DNA of 42,165 nucleotides from Acanthaster planci (GCF_001949145.1 NW_019091454.1:117665-159829); one strand, 5' to 3'; numbered from the stretch's first letter, positions 24,053 through 36,320 are shown. Numbers and translations: made by a program. Notes: generated from the sequence alone by a model not told the origin.

Positions 24053-25314
24053 CTGCTGCAGTTACTGCGTAGCTACTTGAGTAACAGAATGCACAGAGTC
24101 GTTGTGGATGGAAAGTGTTCATCGTGGTTCCATCTGGTGTCCCCCAGGGTGCCATTCTTGGGCCTCTACTGTTCACATTATTTGTTCATGATATTCCCAT
24201 CTTGTACAATAAGAGCCTTATGTTTGCTGACAATTTGAAAGTATTTCGTCAAATTCCATCTTCTGCTGATGCATAACTACTACAGGAGGATCTTAGTAAG
24301 ATTTTGTCATGGTCCTCAGACTGGCAGCTATCTCTAAATGCTACCAAATGCAGTGTTCTATCAAATCGCTCAAAAGGAAGCCTCTTGTGTACAATTATCA
24401 CATAGGTAATGATGTTCTTGCCAGAGTTAATGTACAGAAAGACCTTGGTATCTTGATTGACTCTAAGCTTCGTTTTATCCCCAATGATGACCACATTATC
24501 AAAAAGGCTAATAGTATGTCTAGTTTAATATGGCATAATTTTAGATCAATAATAACATGCATGCACTCCGTGCTTTATACTGCACCTTGATCAGACCCCA
24601 TTTAGAGTATTGTACAGTTACTTTTAACTCTATCTCCACTTACCAAGAAACCAGGATTGAAAGGGTTCAGCGGCGATTTCTTCATTTTATGCATAAGACT
24701 CTCAATGGTTACAACAGCAATGTTCCTGAATACCTATCTTGATCTTTGTGATTTGTAAAAATTATCGCCACTCTCTGTTAGGCGTACTGTTAATGACTGT
24801 CTTTTTCTATATAAACACCTTCACAATCATTATAGTTTGACCGATGCTAACCTTTTTAGTTTACATGCGCCTGCAAGACAGACAAGGCTTGGTAAGGAGC
24901 GCATCTTGCATGTCCCATGGAGTCCCGTTGAGGTCACAATGCAAGGCTTTGTCTGTAGAATCTCTTCTACCTACAATGGACTCCATGGGAGATGTGATGT
25001 GTTTGGTGTTGCAAGCCTTGCAAGTTTCAGGACTTTGATTTACCGTGCAATTAATTATTCGACTTGATTTTTTATTACGGACTCAAGTTTTTTCCTCAGC
25101 ATATGGTTATGATTTGTACTTTTTTAACTTTAACTAAATTTGTAACTTTTTTATGAAACAAGTAAATATTGAGAACTTTATTTTTTATCGAAATCAGAGT
25201 TAGTTTTTATCTTTTGTGTTTATATTTTATATTTATTTTTAATACCTATTCTGTAAATGGCGATTTGTTCACTGTTGGTTATGGAAACAAAATAAATAAA
25301 TAAAACTAAATAAA
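24053..25314 (+). pseudogene. non-LTR retrotransposon (LINE) fossil: 3' part of reverse-transcriptase ORF and 3' end
   Basis: A 5'-truncated, frame-shifted copy. Recognisable pieces in order: SYLSNRMHRVVVDG (about 24069), then SGVPQGAILGPLLF (24133, reverse transcriptase motif), FADNLKVFRQIP (24223; the catalytic F/YADD has become FADN), an in-frame TAA at 24274, and DWQLSLNATKCSVLS. After a frame change come NVQKDLGILIDSKLRF, then LIRPHLEYC and RIERVQRRFLHFM (about 24590-24690), and a C-terminal tail ending at 25067 with RTLIYRAI. An A-rich AAATAAATAAAT tail (25283-25314) marks the 3' end. The motif series is typical of CR1/L2/Jockey-type LINEs; the clade is not assigned. It lies antisense to YAP and is certainly inactive. 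Confidence 0.88.
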
Positions 25315-28300
25315 CATTTGGTTTCAAAATACACAAAAGCAATTTAGCTAAGAATCATCACACCGATCATGCCAATATTACATGATAACGTGATCACATT
25401 CACCATACATGCCATAGTACTCTTATTTTTACCCATCTCACAGCTGGGGAGGGAGGAAAATCCCCCTTGAACTTGGCTGTGCCCAGCTTTTTTTTTTAAC
25501 ACAGTAAACTCCAACTAAGTGGGCACCCTCGGGACCCACAAATATGTGATGACTTACATGAAGGTCGACTTCTACTGTAAGTCGTCATTTTGCCGAATTA
25601 CATGAAGTGATGACATGCACATGTGTACATGCAGATATATGTAAATGTACATATTTGTGATTGGGTTGCAACGCTCAAAATATCTACATGTACATGTAGG
25701 CCAAGCATGGAGGAAGGAAGAGACAATGAAAACATGATATAGTTTGCAATGCTCCGAAATTTTAACCGGGGATTGGATTTTGTGAAGAACAGCTGTCCAT
25801 AAGTGCAAACAGAATGCCTGCATTTCTACATACCGGTACATGTACAGTACCAGGACCGATAAACGCTGAATGTGCCCAGCTACAGCCTAACAAAACCTTG
25901 CACTGCACTGAACCACTGAAAATATATGCACTAAAACCTTCGAAACACATAAAAGCTGAAAATACCCATGTATAGAGGGGAATCTTGTTCTGTGACTAGC
26001 TCATTCCCTTAAGTATTTCAGAAGTTTTTCAATGATCCCTTCATGTTTTCAGAGTGTCAATGTTTGGAATGTACTTTGAGTTGTTGCGGACGTCACTGGC
26101 TCCCGGCCATTCCATGCAGTTCTTGCTATTTTTTGGTCGTAGGAACCCGTGTGCCATATCAAGTATCGCGTGCTTCCACCACAATGCGCTCACAATGCAA
26201 CTTGTCATGCTTGGGCCGTGGGAAAGCAGAATATCAATTTTGACTTCACATACATGTACCCTCATATTATACATGAACACATACATGTACTTTTGGCAAG
26301 AAAAATCCATATATTTCTGTATGACATGTACATGTGATATCCTCTAAATGTACACGTGCTGACAGAGAAAGGTCTGGGGTCCGTCCATGATAGAGGTACA
26401 TGTACATGAACTGGTACGTGTACACACGAAGAGCAGACAAATTCCCAGGATGACATCATCATGACATACAGTACATTGTGCAACGTAACAAAATGTTTCA
26501 AACTACCGGTACCCACACATCTACATGTACCTGGCATACTAGAGTCTTACAAAAGGATTTTTAAAAATACCATACATGTATTTACATGTAGTTCAAAAGA
26601 TATGTTGAAAAGAATGTCAAAATATATGAAAATACAGTAAGATTTGTAAAAAAATCAAGCGATGATGTCATAACACATCACTGTATACCTAGATGTACAT
26701 ACAGAGTTGCATCCAAATTGGACTTACTGTACCATTCTTGAGATACAGTGGCTTAAAATTCACACATGATGTCACATGACCCATGATGACATCTTCATTC
26801 ATGACATCATTTTCGCAAATAATGTTATGTTTTTATTGTCAAACAAATTTGAAATCCAAGGAAAGACTTTATACAATTTCTGTTAATTTCTCCTAGTTTA
26901 AACAGAAAATACTATAAATATTGAGTTAATTACACGTACATGCAATATATTTTACGCTCAGTATGTTTTTCTCTTATTCACAGACTACCCACTGATGATG
27001 AAAAGCAAATAAACCACTAAAACCGCTGTCACTTCTGCATCTAAACCTTAGGAAACTATTCGTTTCACAGTCCTGCATATTAATGACTTAAGTGACTTTT
27101 AAAGTGCTCGATGTTGAGTTCACCACTGCACCAAACACACTTACATGTACATGTAGCTGGCAGTTCCAAAGTTTATGACATGTTTATAACGCAGATCCAC
27201 GAGGCATACATGTACTTAAAGTGTGGGTAAGCAGTGTGCATAACCATTACGGGCTCTTGGGTGTGCATGCGAGGAATTGCTGGTAGCGTTTCTCTTCATA
27301 GGGGGGGTTAGGCTTCACCAAGCTTGTTGGCACCGTGCCAGATCCTGGCCATGGCATAGTTTGAACACATGCACATAGCCTACGAATCTGCTTGGAGCCC
27401 GGACGAATAACATTAAATTAAGGGAAAGCAATGGACGGCCATTAGGGTGTTTTAATCATTGGTGGGACATGTGTATGAACAATTAAATAAGTCTAATACT
27501 TTGTACAATGAACAACAGTATTAACTCTTATCATTTGATTAGCAATTCCAGACTTCATAGATAACAGTTGATTTGTTTTAGTGATTTTTGTAAAATTAAA
27601 GCTCTTTTAATTATAACTTCTCATCTAATGACATCATCAGCCTGCGGTTTTGCACATGCGTACATGTATATGGATGACGGTCATTGTATCTACCAAGTTT
27701 CAAGTGATTTTGGTAAACTTCGGAACAGTCATTAACTCAAAATACATTTTTGACGTTTTTCAAACAGCCACCACAGGGCACTCAAGTTTTTCATGACATT
27801 ACAAGTACATCTTGTGAGAAATCAAGTTCATATCTTTTATCATACTATGGCATAACCATTTTCGACTGAAAGCAAGGGTCAGGTGATTTTACTTACACAG
27901 AAAGAGATGTAGACCTAAATTTACTCTGGTACTTACCATAAAAGCAAGTAACTGGAACTCACAACTGATTTTATATGCATTTTTAAAGAATAAAGCTTAT
28001 CATACTTTAATAGTGACCAAAAAAGGTCTTTAGAAAAACTGTTCATAAAGTCAGTGAGTATTCAAAATTTACATTCTACATGTATGCGACAGGCCTTTGA
28101 AAAGTTTCTTTGACCATGTAAAAGTTTTAATGTTGTCATATGACCTGTACAAAATCTAGGGGAGTTGGGACAGATGACCAAGAATAAGGAAGAAAGAAGT
28201 ACAAAAACAAGGGCTTTCCTGCAATATACAAGAAAGGCCAATTAGCATCAGTTAAAGAGTTAAATTTCATTTTTAAGAAAAGAATTGTTCCACATGAAAA

Positions 28301-30289
28301 ATGTCACCATCTCACAAGCACCCCTGAAGCATGATACAAGTACGTGTACACTGTATGGTCCACACTGCTGGCTGTGCAGAGGTCAATATCCGTGGGTAAC
28401 CTTTCCAAGCTATAAAGTGAAAGACCTACATGTACATGTACATGTATTGTTGTCAATGAAAATTTCAATTTCAGACACTAAACTTCCCATTTTCCAGCCA
28501 TAATTTCCTCTGCATCCATAACTTGTGGTTAGGACCTACATGTACAGTACATCTATCAACTGACAATGTTTTGGACTTGCAGTAAGACGTGCACACAAAT
28601 GTGAAAGGGTGGTCATGCGGTCGCATGGTATAATATACATGTACATGAACATGTATCTCACCTGCAGTAACATTGATGCTTGATAAAGTTGTTGTTTAAC
28701 AAATCCACAGCGTTTACTGTTGCAAGAGGCATATTACTAATTACTCCAAGGTAACTTTACGGACAACTCTCCGCCAAGAAAAACTGCTCTTTTTGAAAAA
28801 AGACCACTGATAATACACTACTTTCTTTCTGTTTCTCAAAGCAGTGAACTAAAATTACATTTATGTCACTTTACAGTATTATTATTACTACAAAAAAGAG
28901 TAAAATTCACACGCCATTAACATTTAGGTGAGCACGGTGAGGAGCACTCCCATGGCATTCATGTTACAGATTGCCACATTTTTCACAGTCAAGGGGTTTG
29001 AGGAACTTCAAAAAAGTCAGCCCCAACAAAGGGTAGCACAACACACACTTGTACATGTACATGTGTGGAAACATTTGATAGCGGTCAATCGTGTATCAGT
29101 CCAAGTAATTAGGACCTTATATGTATCACCTTTCTTTTAACATTAGGATTATCTGGCAATAGTAAAGTCCAAAGGCCAATTTGTTTCATGAACATCGGGA
29201 TCACGATCAGTGATCCATCGGATCAAACTGGCCCAAGTGGATTGGCAGGGGTGGCTCTACAGATAATCAGCAAGACAAAACATCAAATTTCACCCTAAAC
29301 TTGTGTGTTCCCACGGGCTTAACTTACATGACTTTCCTGTAGAATGACAAGATTAATTTAATCCAATGGGGACACACGGTAAACCGACATCCCTCTCAAC
29401 TTACTGCAACTGTGATGCAAAACAACCTGGCCAAAAGTGGTTGTGGAAGATTTCCGAACAACCACAGTAAGTTAGCAGGGGCACTAAAACATCCAGTGAG
29501 AACAGTTCCATTATAAAGATCTACCACAGCTGCACTGTAAACCTCTACAGGACAGCTCAACGCTGCACAGAGAATATGTCAGCACTCAATAACATGCAAG
29601 CCTACATGTAAATTACTAGAGTGTCTCAGGACAAAAATTAATTGTCTTGTCTCTAGTCTTTCAATTCCTGTTCAATTTTTGGTGGATTAGCCAATTACAG
29701 TTTTAATTATTCTTAATTATTCTCACAAAACAAACAACCACCAGAATGTGACAGTCCCCAAGCCGGCTCGCAACCACTTTTCAAATGGCTTCTCTCTACT
29801 TTATTGGGCACATAGGACCATTTCATTCGTAATTTTATTGAGTCTATCCTCAGAAGCCCTAAACCCAGGGAGTAGATCCTAGCCTGTATTTCCACAATCC
29901 CTCAATTTTCCGGCCAAAAGAAAACATGGGGCACTCTTTATTAATGAGTTCAGCGAAATTATCACTTGAATTAGTGCACTGCACCCCACATACATGTACG
30001 TACATTGTGTTTGATCACCACTTGAATCATGGCATATTTGGCTGATGTTTTTTCAACTTTGTGGCTACTTTTTATGCCAACAAAAATGCTGAAGAACATG
30101 TAACAGAGTAGGAGACATGGAAGAAATTCTGTTAGCACTAACAAGAAAAGGGCGTATACACCTTTCTCAGAACACTAGTGGAGAATATACATGTAGAAGA
30201 TGAATGGGGGTCATGTAGAATTTTGCCATACACCTGTACTACTGAGCTGACCAGAAATAATGGGCGACATTCAGCTAGTCTCACATACC
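25315..30289. other. intronic, no gene seen
   Basis: Nearly 5 kb of YAP intron 1 with TACCGGTA at 25831-25838 and 26504-26511 and many TACATGTACATGTA runs (about 25684-25700, 26398-26407, 28430-28446). ATGACATCAT-type words cluster at about 26440-26465 and 26660-26815. No ORF with a recognisable domain on either strand. Confidence 0.45.
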
Positions 30290-30688
30290 AGGCCTCGAAA
30301 TAGTACTAGCCCGGCATACAAATTCTAGCGAAAAATGCTCCGAGCTATTTAGACTTGGTTCCTTGGTTGCCCAGTGGGCTAGTGAAAAAATTAGTATAGA
30401 ACCTACCTGTAGTGTTAAAATTTAGATCAAAACACTTTTATTGCTTTTGGTGATAATAAATGCACGATTGCAAAACCTTCACCTACGAGTGCATGTGACA
30501 TACAGCAAATCGTGCCTCTTATTTTTCCCATCAGCAATTTATTTTCTTCATTGGTATTAAAGCTAACAACAATTTTGGGTTTTCTTTTTTTGCATACAGG
30601 CTAGTAAAACTCTTAACGGGCTAGTAAAATACCCAGTTTACTAGCCCGGTGGGCTATCCAGGAAAAAAAGTTAGCGCAAGCCCTGCAC
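30290..30688. mobile_element. dispersed repeat with inverted GGGCTAGT/ACTAGCCC ends (about 400 bp)
   Basis: The left side has CCTCGAAATAGTACTAGCCC and the right side TTTACTAGCCCGGTGGGCTA, then AAAAAAAGTTAGCGCAAGCC. The ends are loosely inverted (AGGCCTCG against AGGGCTTGCG on the opposite strand), with CTAGTAAAA motifs repeated internally. No ORF. A related fragment lies at 690-797. Boundaries are approximate. Confidence 0.5.
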
Positions 30689-32852
30689 ACCAAATAAACA
30701 TTCTGTTGCTGTTTCAAAAGTTTAAGTGGGAATGTGTGGTAGACTGACATGAAGGTATATGTACGTCCCTTAAGTTTCAGTATGGCAGCAAAAGAAAAAG
30801 TCCACTGGGAATGCAGCTTTCAACGGTGGCAAAAATGTTTACGCTACTCAAGGTACACCTGAAGTTCCAGAATTACAGTACATTAGAAATACAACACCAA
30901 TACACCAAACAACTGGGTATATCGAACATTCTCATTGACTCCTGAATTTTACGAACACTTTTACCACACATTACAAAATTTGCTACAAATAAGAGAAATA
31001 CATTAAGAAATGATGACTAAAGTTATTAAAAATCTTGCGAAGGAAAACCGGCCAACATGCGGTGCGGTCGGTATTGTCTGCAGGTACTACAGTATATGTA
31101 CATGCATACACAGGGGCCATGTAAACCAGCCACAAAGAACGTACAACAGGGCTGACTACATGTATATGAACATTCTTGCTTTGCATTATCGCTACAAAGA
31201 CAAGCATGCTTACCTCAAAAGAAGCTCATCAAAACAGAAAATAAAGGCCCAGACAGACAGAATAGCTTTTGTTAATTGTGTGCTACTCTCAGAATCTTTG
31301 TTGAAATTTTGCTTGTTTCAGTTTGTTTTCATCAACACTTGCCCGAGTGGAAGTTGGGAGTGTAGGCTAAAAAAAAGCATACAGATATATTCCAGAGAAA
31401 AACTGATGCATGTTTGAAAGTGCTTATGCCAGGAACAGGTGTATCAGCAACTGGAAACTGCTATACCGAACGTCTGCTAAACTGAACATTTTGTGTGGGT
31501 CCCATCGTGTTCATCACTGTACTGCACTAAGGTTTTCTTACAATGTGCCAGATAAGAAGTGCAATTTCATGTTAAAGTATGAGTGCTCCCGTAGCACATA
31601 TTGCCATTGGTGTTACAAAGTTCAAAACGGCACACAAGTCGTGACCCGAATTGACCTCGCATATCATCAAGTCACAAGTGCACTTCCATGCATCCCTCAT
31701 GCAAACGACTGTTTCCTAATGTGTACAGTACTAATTGCATGCTATGAGACAAGCTGCTCGCGTGCGATTGTCGTTATGTACATGTATGTTGACTGTTGTG
31801 TAACAGTCCTCCACAAAAGTGAAGCCAGGAGCTACATGTACACATATATGTACACAGTACAGTATTTAAGTTACAGGCTACAGGGGCACTACAGGAACCC
31901 TTTTCATTTATTGGGAAAATACACTTTTCAGTAAGAGTTCCATATACGGACATCACTAATTTTCCATTACTGTGGTTTATTGGCCATCTTTTAGTCAAGT
32001 TCAGCAGGGAAAACAGCATATAGGCCTAATTATAAATACTTAGAATTGTTCAGATCAGTTTCATACTAGGGTACGTGCACAGAGGGCCAAGTAATGTTAT
32101 GGATGTCCAGATACAGAACTTTTCCGCACTTTTCATGAACGTACATGTAAGTCAACCTACATGTACATGTACCGGTATAGGCAAGTTCTTCAAACATTAT
32201 CCTCTAACTCTAACCATGTGACTGGGCCTTCTGGTGACCGATCTAGAATTTTTGTGGCTGTTACATAGGCCTACCCAAGGAACTGTGGAGTTCCTTGTCC
32301 ACCCCTTTCCCACATAACCCACAGTTCTAGGGGTAGCCATTCCATAAGAAGAGTTCGATATATGGATATCACTTTATATTCCCTTGCACTTTTGCAGTGA
32401 TACACCCGTTTACAACTTCTAAACCATCAGAAAGTGATAACACGCCCCAAAAGTCAAATAAGGTAATAAAATTATGAATCATTTACTAATAAACTCCTTA
32501 ATTTTTTTCAGACCAGGCTCAAAGGGTTGGTGCCCAGAATGTCACAGTTTGTATATGGAACTCTTTCCTAGCCATTCATAGGATGAAATTGGATAGGCAT
32601 ATCCAAGTTCAATCATGGTTCAATTTAGTTGGGCCATATGTAAACAAACATGACAAGGTAAACCTCTGCCATGTCTGCCAATCTGCTTGGACCCTTCAAT
32701 TGCTATCGCAAAATCATATCCTTACATCAGAAAAGGGCAAAATCTAGGGTCTAAGTTACTCGGACTAGCAGACTCGGCTACAGTACTAGGCTACAGTACA
32801 TAGCTGACAAGTAGGCCTATACTTTAAGTGTAAAGGCCCTAGGCTAACTTAC
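30689..32852. other. intronic, no supported gene; 174-codon ORF at 31410-31934
   Basis: The longest open frame (plus strand, 31410-31934) starts with ATG, but its last third is made of TACATGTA-repeat codons and no domain is recognisable; probably chance. TACCGGTA occurs at 32170-32177. A nested inverted repeat lies at 32271-32336. Confidence 0.4.
32271..32336. repeat. nested inverted repeat
   Basis: CTACCCAAGGAACTGTGG (32271-32288) is the near reverse complement of CCACAGTTCTAGGGGTAG (32319-32336), differing at three central bases. Overlapping the left arm is a perfect small hairpin AAGGAACT-GTGG-AGTTCCTT (32277-32296). The two alternative foldings are mutually exclusive. Function unknown. 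Confidence 0.7.
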
Positions 32853-33328
32853 TCGAGATAATATCTTTGACCAGTACTTGTTGATGCCATCTCCCAACCT
32901 GGTGGAAGTGGTGTATTGTCATCTGTTATATCGTAACTTTGTTGTCTCAGATGCTGATGCTGCAAACTTTGTGCTCCAACGGCATGCATTTCCTGCAAGG
33001 CGGCCGGCGATGAATGCGCCCGGGAGTGGGCGACGGTAAGCCCAGGAGCTGCCAGTGTCTGTCCGCTACCACTGACATTACTGCCATTTGCACTTGGCCC
33101 GTAGTTCGTGCTGTCCGCACTGGACTCCCGAGAGTGATGTGCGTGAACACGGTCTGGTTCTTTGAAAAAAGACGACGGTAAATTTCTCATCCGCATGGGG
33201 ATAGAGCTGCTCTGACTGGTTTCCCGGGGGTTCATAACACTTTTAAATAAATCCTCCAACTCTGCATCTGAATCACTTCGCACGTGTAAAACTTGTCGCG
33301 GTTGGGCCTGTTGGTTCTGGGTTTCCAT
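32853..33328 (-). CDS. YAP1: YAP/Yorkie transcriptional co-activator, coding exon 1 (TEAD-binding region, LATS sites, first half of WW1)
   Basis: This exon encodes residues 1-158 plus two bases of codon 159. The product is the Hippo-pathway co-activator that binds TEAD/Scalloped in the nucleus and is held in the cytoplasm by LATS/Warts phosphorylation and 14-3-3. Visible landmarks: the TEAD-binding helix DAELEDLFKSVM (21-32) and omega-loop PMRMRNLPSSFFKEP (44-58), close to the vertebrate PMRLRKLPDSFFKPP. Four HxRxxS LATS motifs end at S20, S70, S106 and S131; S106 in HSRAHSSP corresponds to human S127. WW1 begins at LPPGWEMAS (W145) and is cut after RYYL by the donor GA|GTAAGTT. The start ATG has A at -3 and G at +4. 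Two WW domains rule out TAZ. The N terminus is much shorter than the proline-rich leader of human YAP1. Family identification is very secure; the orthologue symbol follows vertebrate usage. Confidence 0.95.
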
Positions 33329-33800
33329 CGTGTTCAGATAGTGTGAGTAGGCCTGAGAGAATGAAAACTTATCCTGACTAAAATTTCAACACTCAACAGA
33401 TCGATGGCTTGGTCTCAAAAAACGCTCACCGAAAACCCACTCATTGAAGTAACAACCCCGGTCCACAAGGACATTGGATACGTAGTGTATATTTCTACTG
33501 CCTGCCGTCAGCTGGATGGCAGAAGATATTTCAAGAGGCAAGAAAATGTAGTTTGAACCTACAAATGGCGACGAGATTGCATAGGTCTCCAGTAGTTGTC
33601 GATATATATACCACACACCGTGTACTGCCACTCACGCTTCTACAGTTCTAGTTCTAGTTGTGCAGATTGATACTATCTCTCCCCGACCCTCTACGCACGT
33701 ACACGTTCACCTTGGCCAGTACGACTCCCTCCACTCCGCATTGCGTATCGATGTATCGGTTGCGCTTGTTTTAATTACGTGCGCATAGCTATAGGCCAAC
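33329..33800 (-). promoter_or_regulatory. YAP1: YAP 5' untranslated and presumed promoter region
   Basis: This is the sequence immediately upstream of the YAP start codon. It is richer in G+C and CpG than the flanks. A possible 3' splice site, a pyrimidine tract ending CTCTCAG|GC, lies about 24 bases before the ATG (exon side at 33352), so the leader may be spliced. I see no convincing TATA box. Position and composition are the only support; the transcription start is unknown. Confidence 0.4.
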
Positions 33801-35703
33801 GATGTCTTTACCAATAAAATATAGGTCCTTAAGGTCACATGGGGGTCATAGCCACATCTACTGTAAGTTCAGCCCCTATTTTATTTTATTTGAAAGTTAA
33901 TTTCATCCTGATAATTATTTGGGAAAAGTGCTTACTGAAAGAAATATTACCCAAAGAAATGAAAAAGTAAGCACAAGTAGCGGATTGATACTTGTGGGTT
34001 ATTCGACGCTTCCGGGGTGCAAATGCTGGTCACATCAAATACGTCACCAAATGGCATCTCCGATCCGCTTGCCTCAGCTCAGTGCTGGGAGCGATGGGGT
34101 AAGAAATACATGTATGCATCATGCCAATGCATGATAGAGGGTGTGGCACTTTTGGCTGAGTGTCTCATCATGACTGGGTCTCAAGTTACTCTTAACAGAG
34201 GCCTGATTGCAGATCCTTGATCAAGATACCTGGTCTCATTCAACTTAAAAAAGTCACTGGGTCTGACGTCTCGATCAAAATCTTTCTCAAAAATTCTCTG
34301 ATGATTTTGTTGTTCCTTGTTTCACAAAAAGCCTGACGATCTCGACGTCAAGTCAAAATCCTTATTACATTTCACAGTGAGGTAATTAATTAAAATGCTC
34401 GCTTACAAAACTTTAAATTACATACAACTATACAAAAAATAATGAAATTAAAACGATTAAAATTCATTAAGCAATTGGAGTAAATAAACTCAGTATGCAA
34501 TCTAAAAATTACCCCTCTTAACACACTTTAATAACAACGCTGCAAAAGAATATTATAGTGTTGGTTTGTTACCACATATGGTAACCGGGACCCAACGTAC
34601 GCCGACCAGACATTGGGATCAGTCGTTCAACAAACCTGCCATGAAGTGGGCGGATTTTGTTGTCCATTATCATCGCATATGAAATATATGTATTTGTAAT
34701 AACACCTAATATTTGTTAGACGGTACCACGGAGGCATAGCATGGAACGTCCCACCCAAATCAAACTTTCTTTAAAATGACACTTGTGCGGAGCATGAGAG
34801 ACACTAACTCCAGCCTCCGCCCCCACCCGCACCCCCCCCCCTGCAAAAAGGTGATGTAAGGCATAGCAAGAAACAGGGCAAAGTATAGTACATTTTTTAA
34901 ATCTAAATTATAAGCTTTTAAGTTCAGAGAGGTCAAACGAAACTGTTCAGCGCTACCTATAGCTGGATACGGACCATATTTATGATTTCAGCAAGTATCA
35001 AGTGCATTGCGTTTTCGTTCGGCCCCATACCCTTGTGTTGGTCGAGGAGACATTCAGTTCTGTTCAAGCGTGAACGGAAGTTATAGATGAGACCACTACA
35101 GTCGTGGCGCCCCACCAACGGATCCGAGAATAGGGAGGGGTCCCATTAACAGTGAAGATACTGCCCTTAATCTTGCAAACTCCAGCCCCGAAACAGCTAA
35201 GCCATGGTCCTGGATTAGTTTGCAAGGGTGTATCAATGGCCCGCGCAGCGCTCTATATACAACAATTGTTTGTAGAGAGAGAGAGAGAGAAGTGACACGA
35301 GTGTCTCAATTATTATTATTATTATTATTATTCATTTCTAATAATGACTCCAAGGATTACTCAAAAGCGCCCGCTGCACTGTAGCTCACAGGCCTGAAGA
35401 AATTAACCTTTCGAGAGGAGACAATGAGAAGGAGTTACAATTTTTAGATATGAGAGGAAACCCCAGAGATTAATTAACATGGGCAATTAGCACACAACAG
35501 CTGCGTGCAGTAATTTACTACACACATGAACAGCCGTTTTATTTGGTTCCCAAATCTAAAGTTGGCGCTAATATAAAAGCTCTGCTACTAATATACATGT
35601 ATGATCTACGGAATCGTATTACCTCCATACGCTTATTTTTTTCGCTTAGTTTTCACTTCCGGACGTGACAGTTCCACGTACATGAAACTTTCAAGAACCT
35701 ATG
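33801..35703. other. intergenic sequence upstream of YAP; simple repeats, no gene seen
   Basis: Contains a C-run at about 34829-34842, an (AG)n run at 35274-35290 and an (ATT)n run at 35309-35332. AT-rich around 34370-34560. A moderately G+C-rich patch at about 34000-34110 ends in GATGGGGTAAGAA, which could be a plus-strand non-coding exon with a splice donor, but nothing else supports it. Confidence 0.45.
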
Positions 35704-35939
35704 TGAAAAATAGTTTTGAGTGTGGCACTAATACGTTTCCGTAATGATCCAATGTGTAGGAGCCGTCTGTGCTCATTTCGAAAAGCGCCCTCACCATTAT
35801 GCCATAATTATCATAAGTCTCTATCAAATATTTTTGAGTGTGGCAGTAATACGTTTCTGTAATGATCCAATGTGTAGGAGCCATCCATGCTCAATTCGAA
35901 AAGCGCCCTCGCCATTATGACATAATTATCATGAATCTC
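35704..35939 (-). repeat. 118-bp tandem duplication, two copies
   Basis: Two adjacent copies (about 35704-35821 and 35822-35939). TGTGGCA recurs at 35721 and 35839, and the copies are about 90% identical. On the minus strand each copy could encode GSYTLDHY(G/R)NVL(V/L)PHSK, but the 118-bp period shifts the frame, so the copies cannot be read together without splicing. It may be a duplicated small exon or a non-coding duplication. Confidence 0.8.
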
Positions 35940-36133
35940 TATCAGCATTTCACATACTTTCTTCTTGATAACGTCTCCCTTTCAGGGTTTTAATTTGTGA
36001 AAGTCTCGAGGTCCTCTTTTCAAGATGACAAAGTTGCATCCGAAACTAAGTTCAAGCCAATTGTCTATCTCTTTCTGTTGCAAGTATATCTTCATTTTTG
36101 TGTGGGGTGTGCCTGTGTGTGTGTGGTACTCAC

Positions 36134-36320
36134 AGCAGAGGCGCGCCATGAGGCGGGCACGCGTAACTAATTTATCCGGTTCGTAAGTAACTTCGTCACA
36201 AAGGCAGACGCGCCACGATTTGCAGGCTCTCGTTGGACGATCGCTGAAGTCGAGCACTGTGACGAGCACTGTGACCAGAAATGCGCAGTGCAGTTTGGGG
36301 CTCGCGGCGGTCCTGACCAT
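36134..36320 (-). CDS. possible first coding exon of a secreted protein (signal peptide), unidentified
   Basis: Starting at the ATG at 36320 (G at +4), this reads MVRTAASPKLHC, then a hydrophobic core AFLVTVLVTVLDF, then SDRPTRAC. That is the shape of a cleavable signal peptide. It continues KSWRVCLCDEVTYEPDKLVT and RARLMARLC up to a strong splice donor (TCTGCT|GTGAGTACC, donor G at 36133). The segment is markedly richer in G+C and CpG than its surroundings. No second exon was identified in the 2.3 kb before the YAP promoter, and the family is not recognised. An open frame also continues past the donor to 35982. It could instead be a CpG-rich non-coding element. Confidence 0.3.

Noticed and set aside
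24889-25000. Inverted TCCCATGGAGTCC / GGACTCCATGGGA pair
   Set aside because: It lies within the LINE coding remnant and matches the expected protein sequence there; probably coincidence.
31410-31934. 174-codon plus-strand ORF
   Set aside because: It has an ATG but no domain; the last third is satellite-derived and no splice or codon signal supports it.
34000-34110. Possible plus-strand exon ending at GGGGTAAGAA, divergent from YAP
   Set aside because: Only a donor-like sequence and mild G+C enrichment; no acceptor partner or coding signal.
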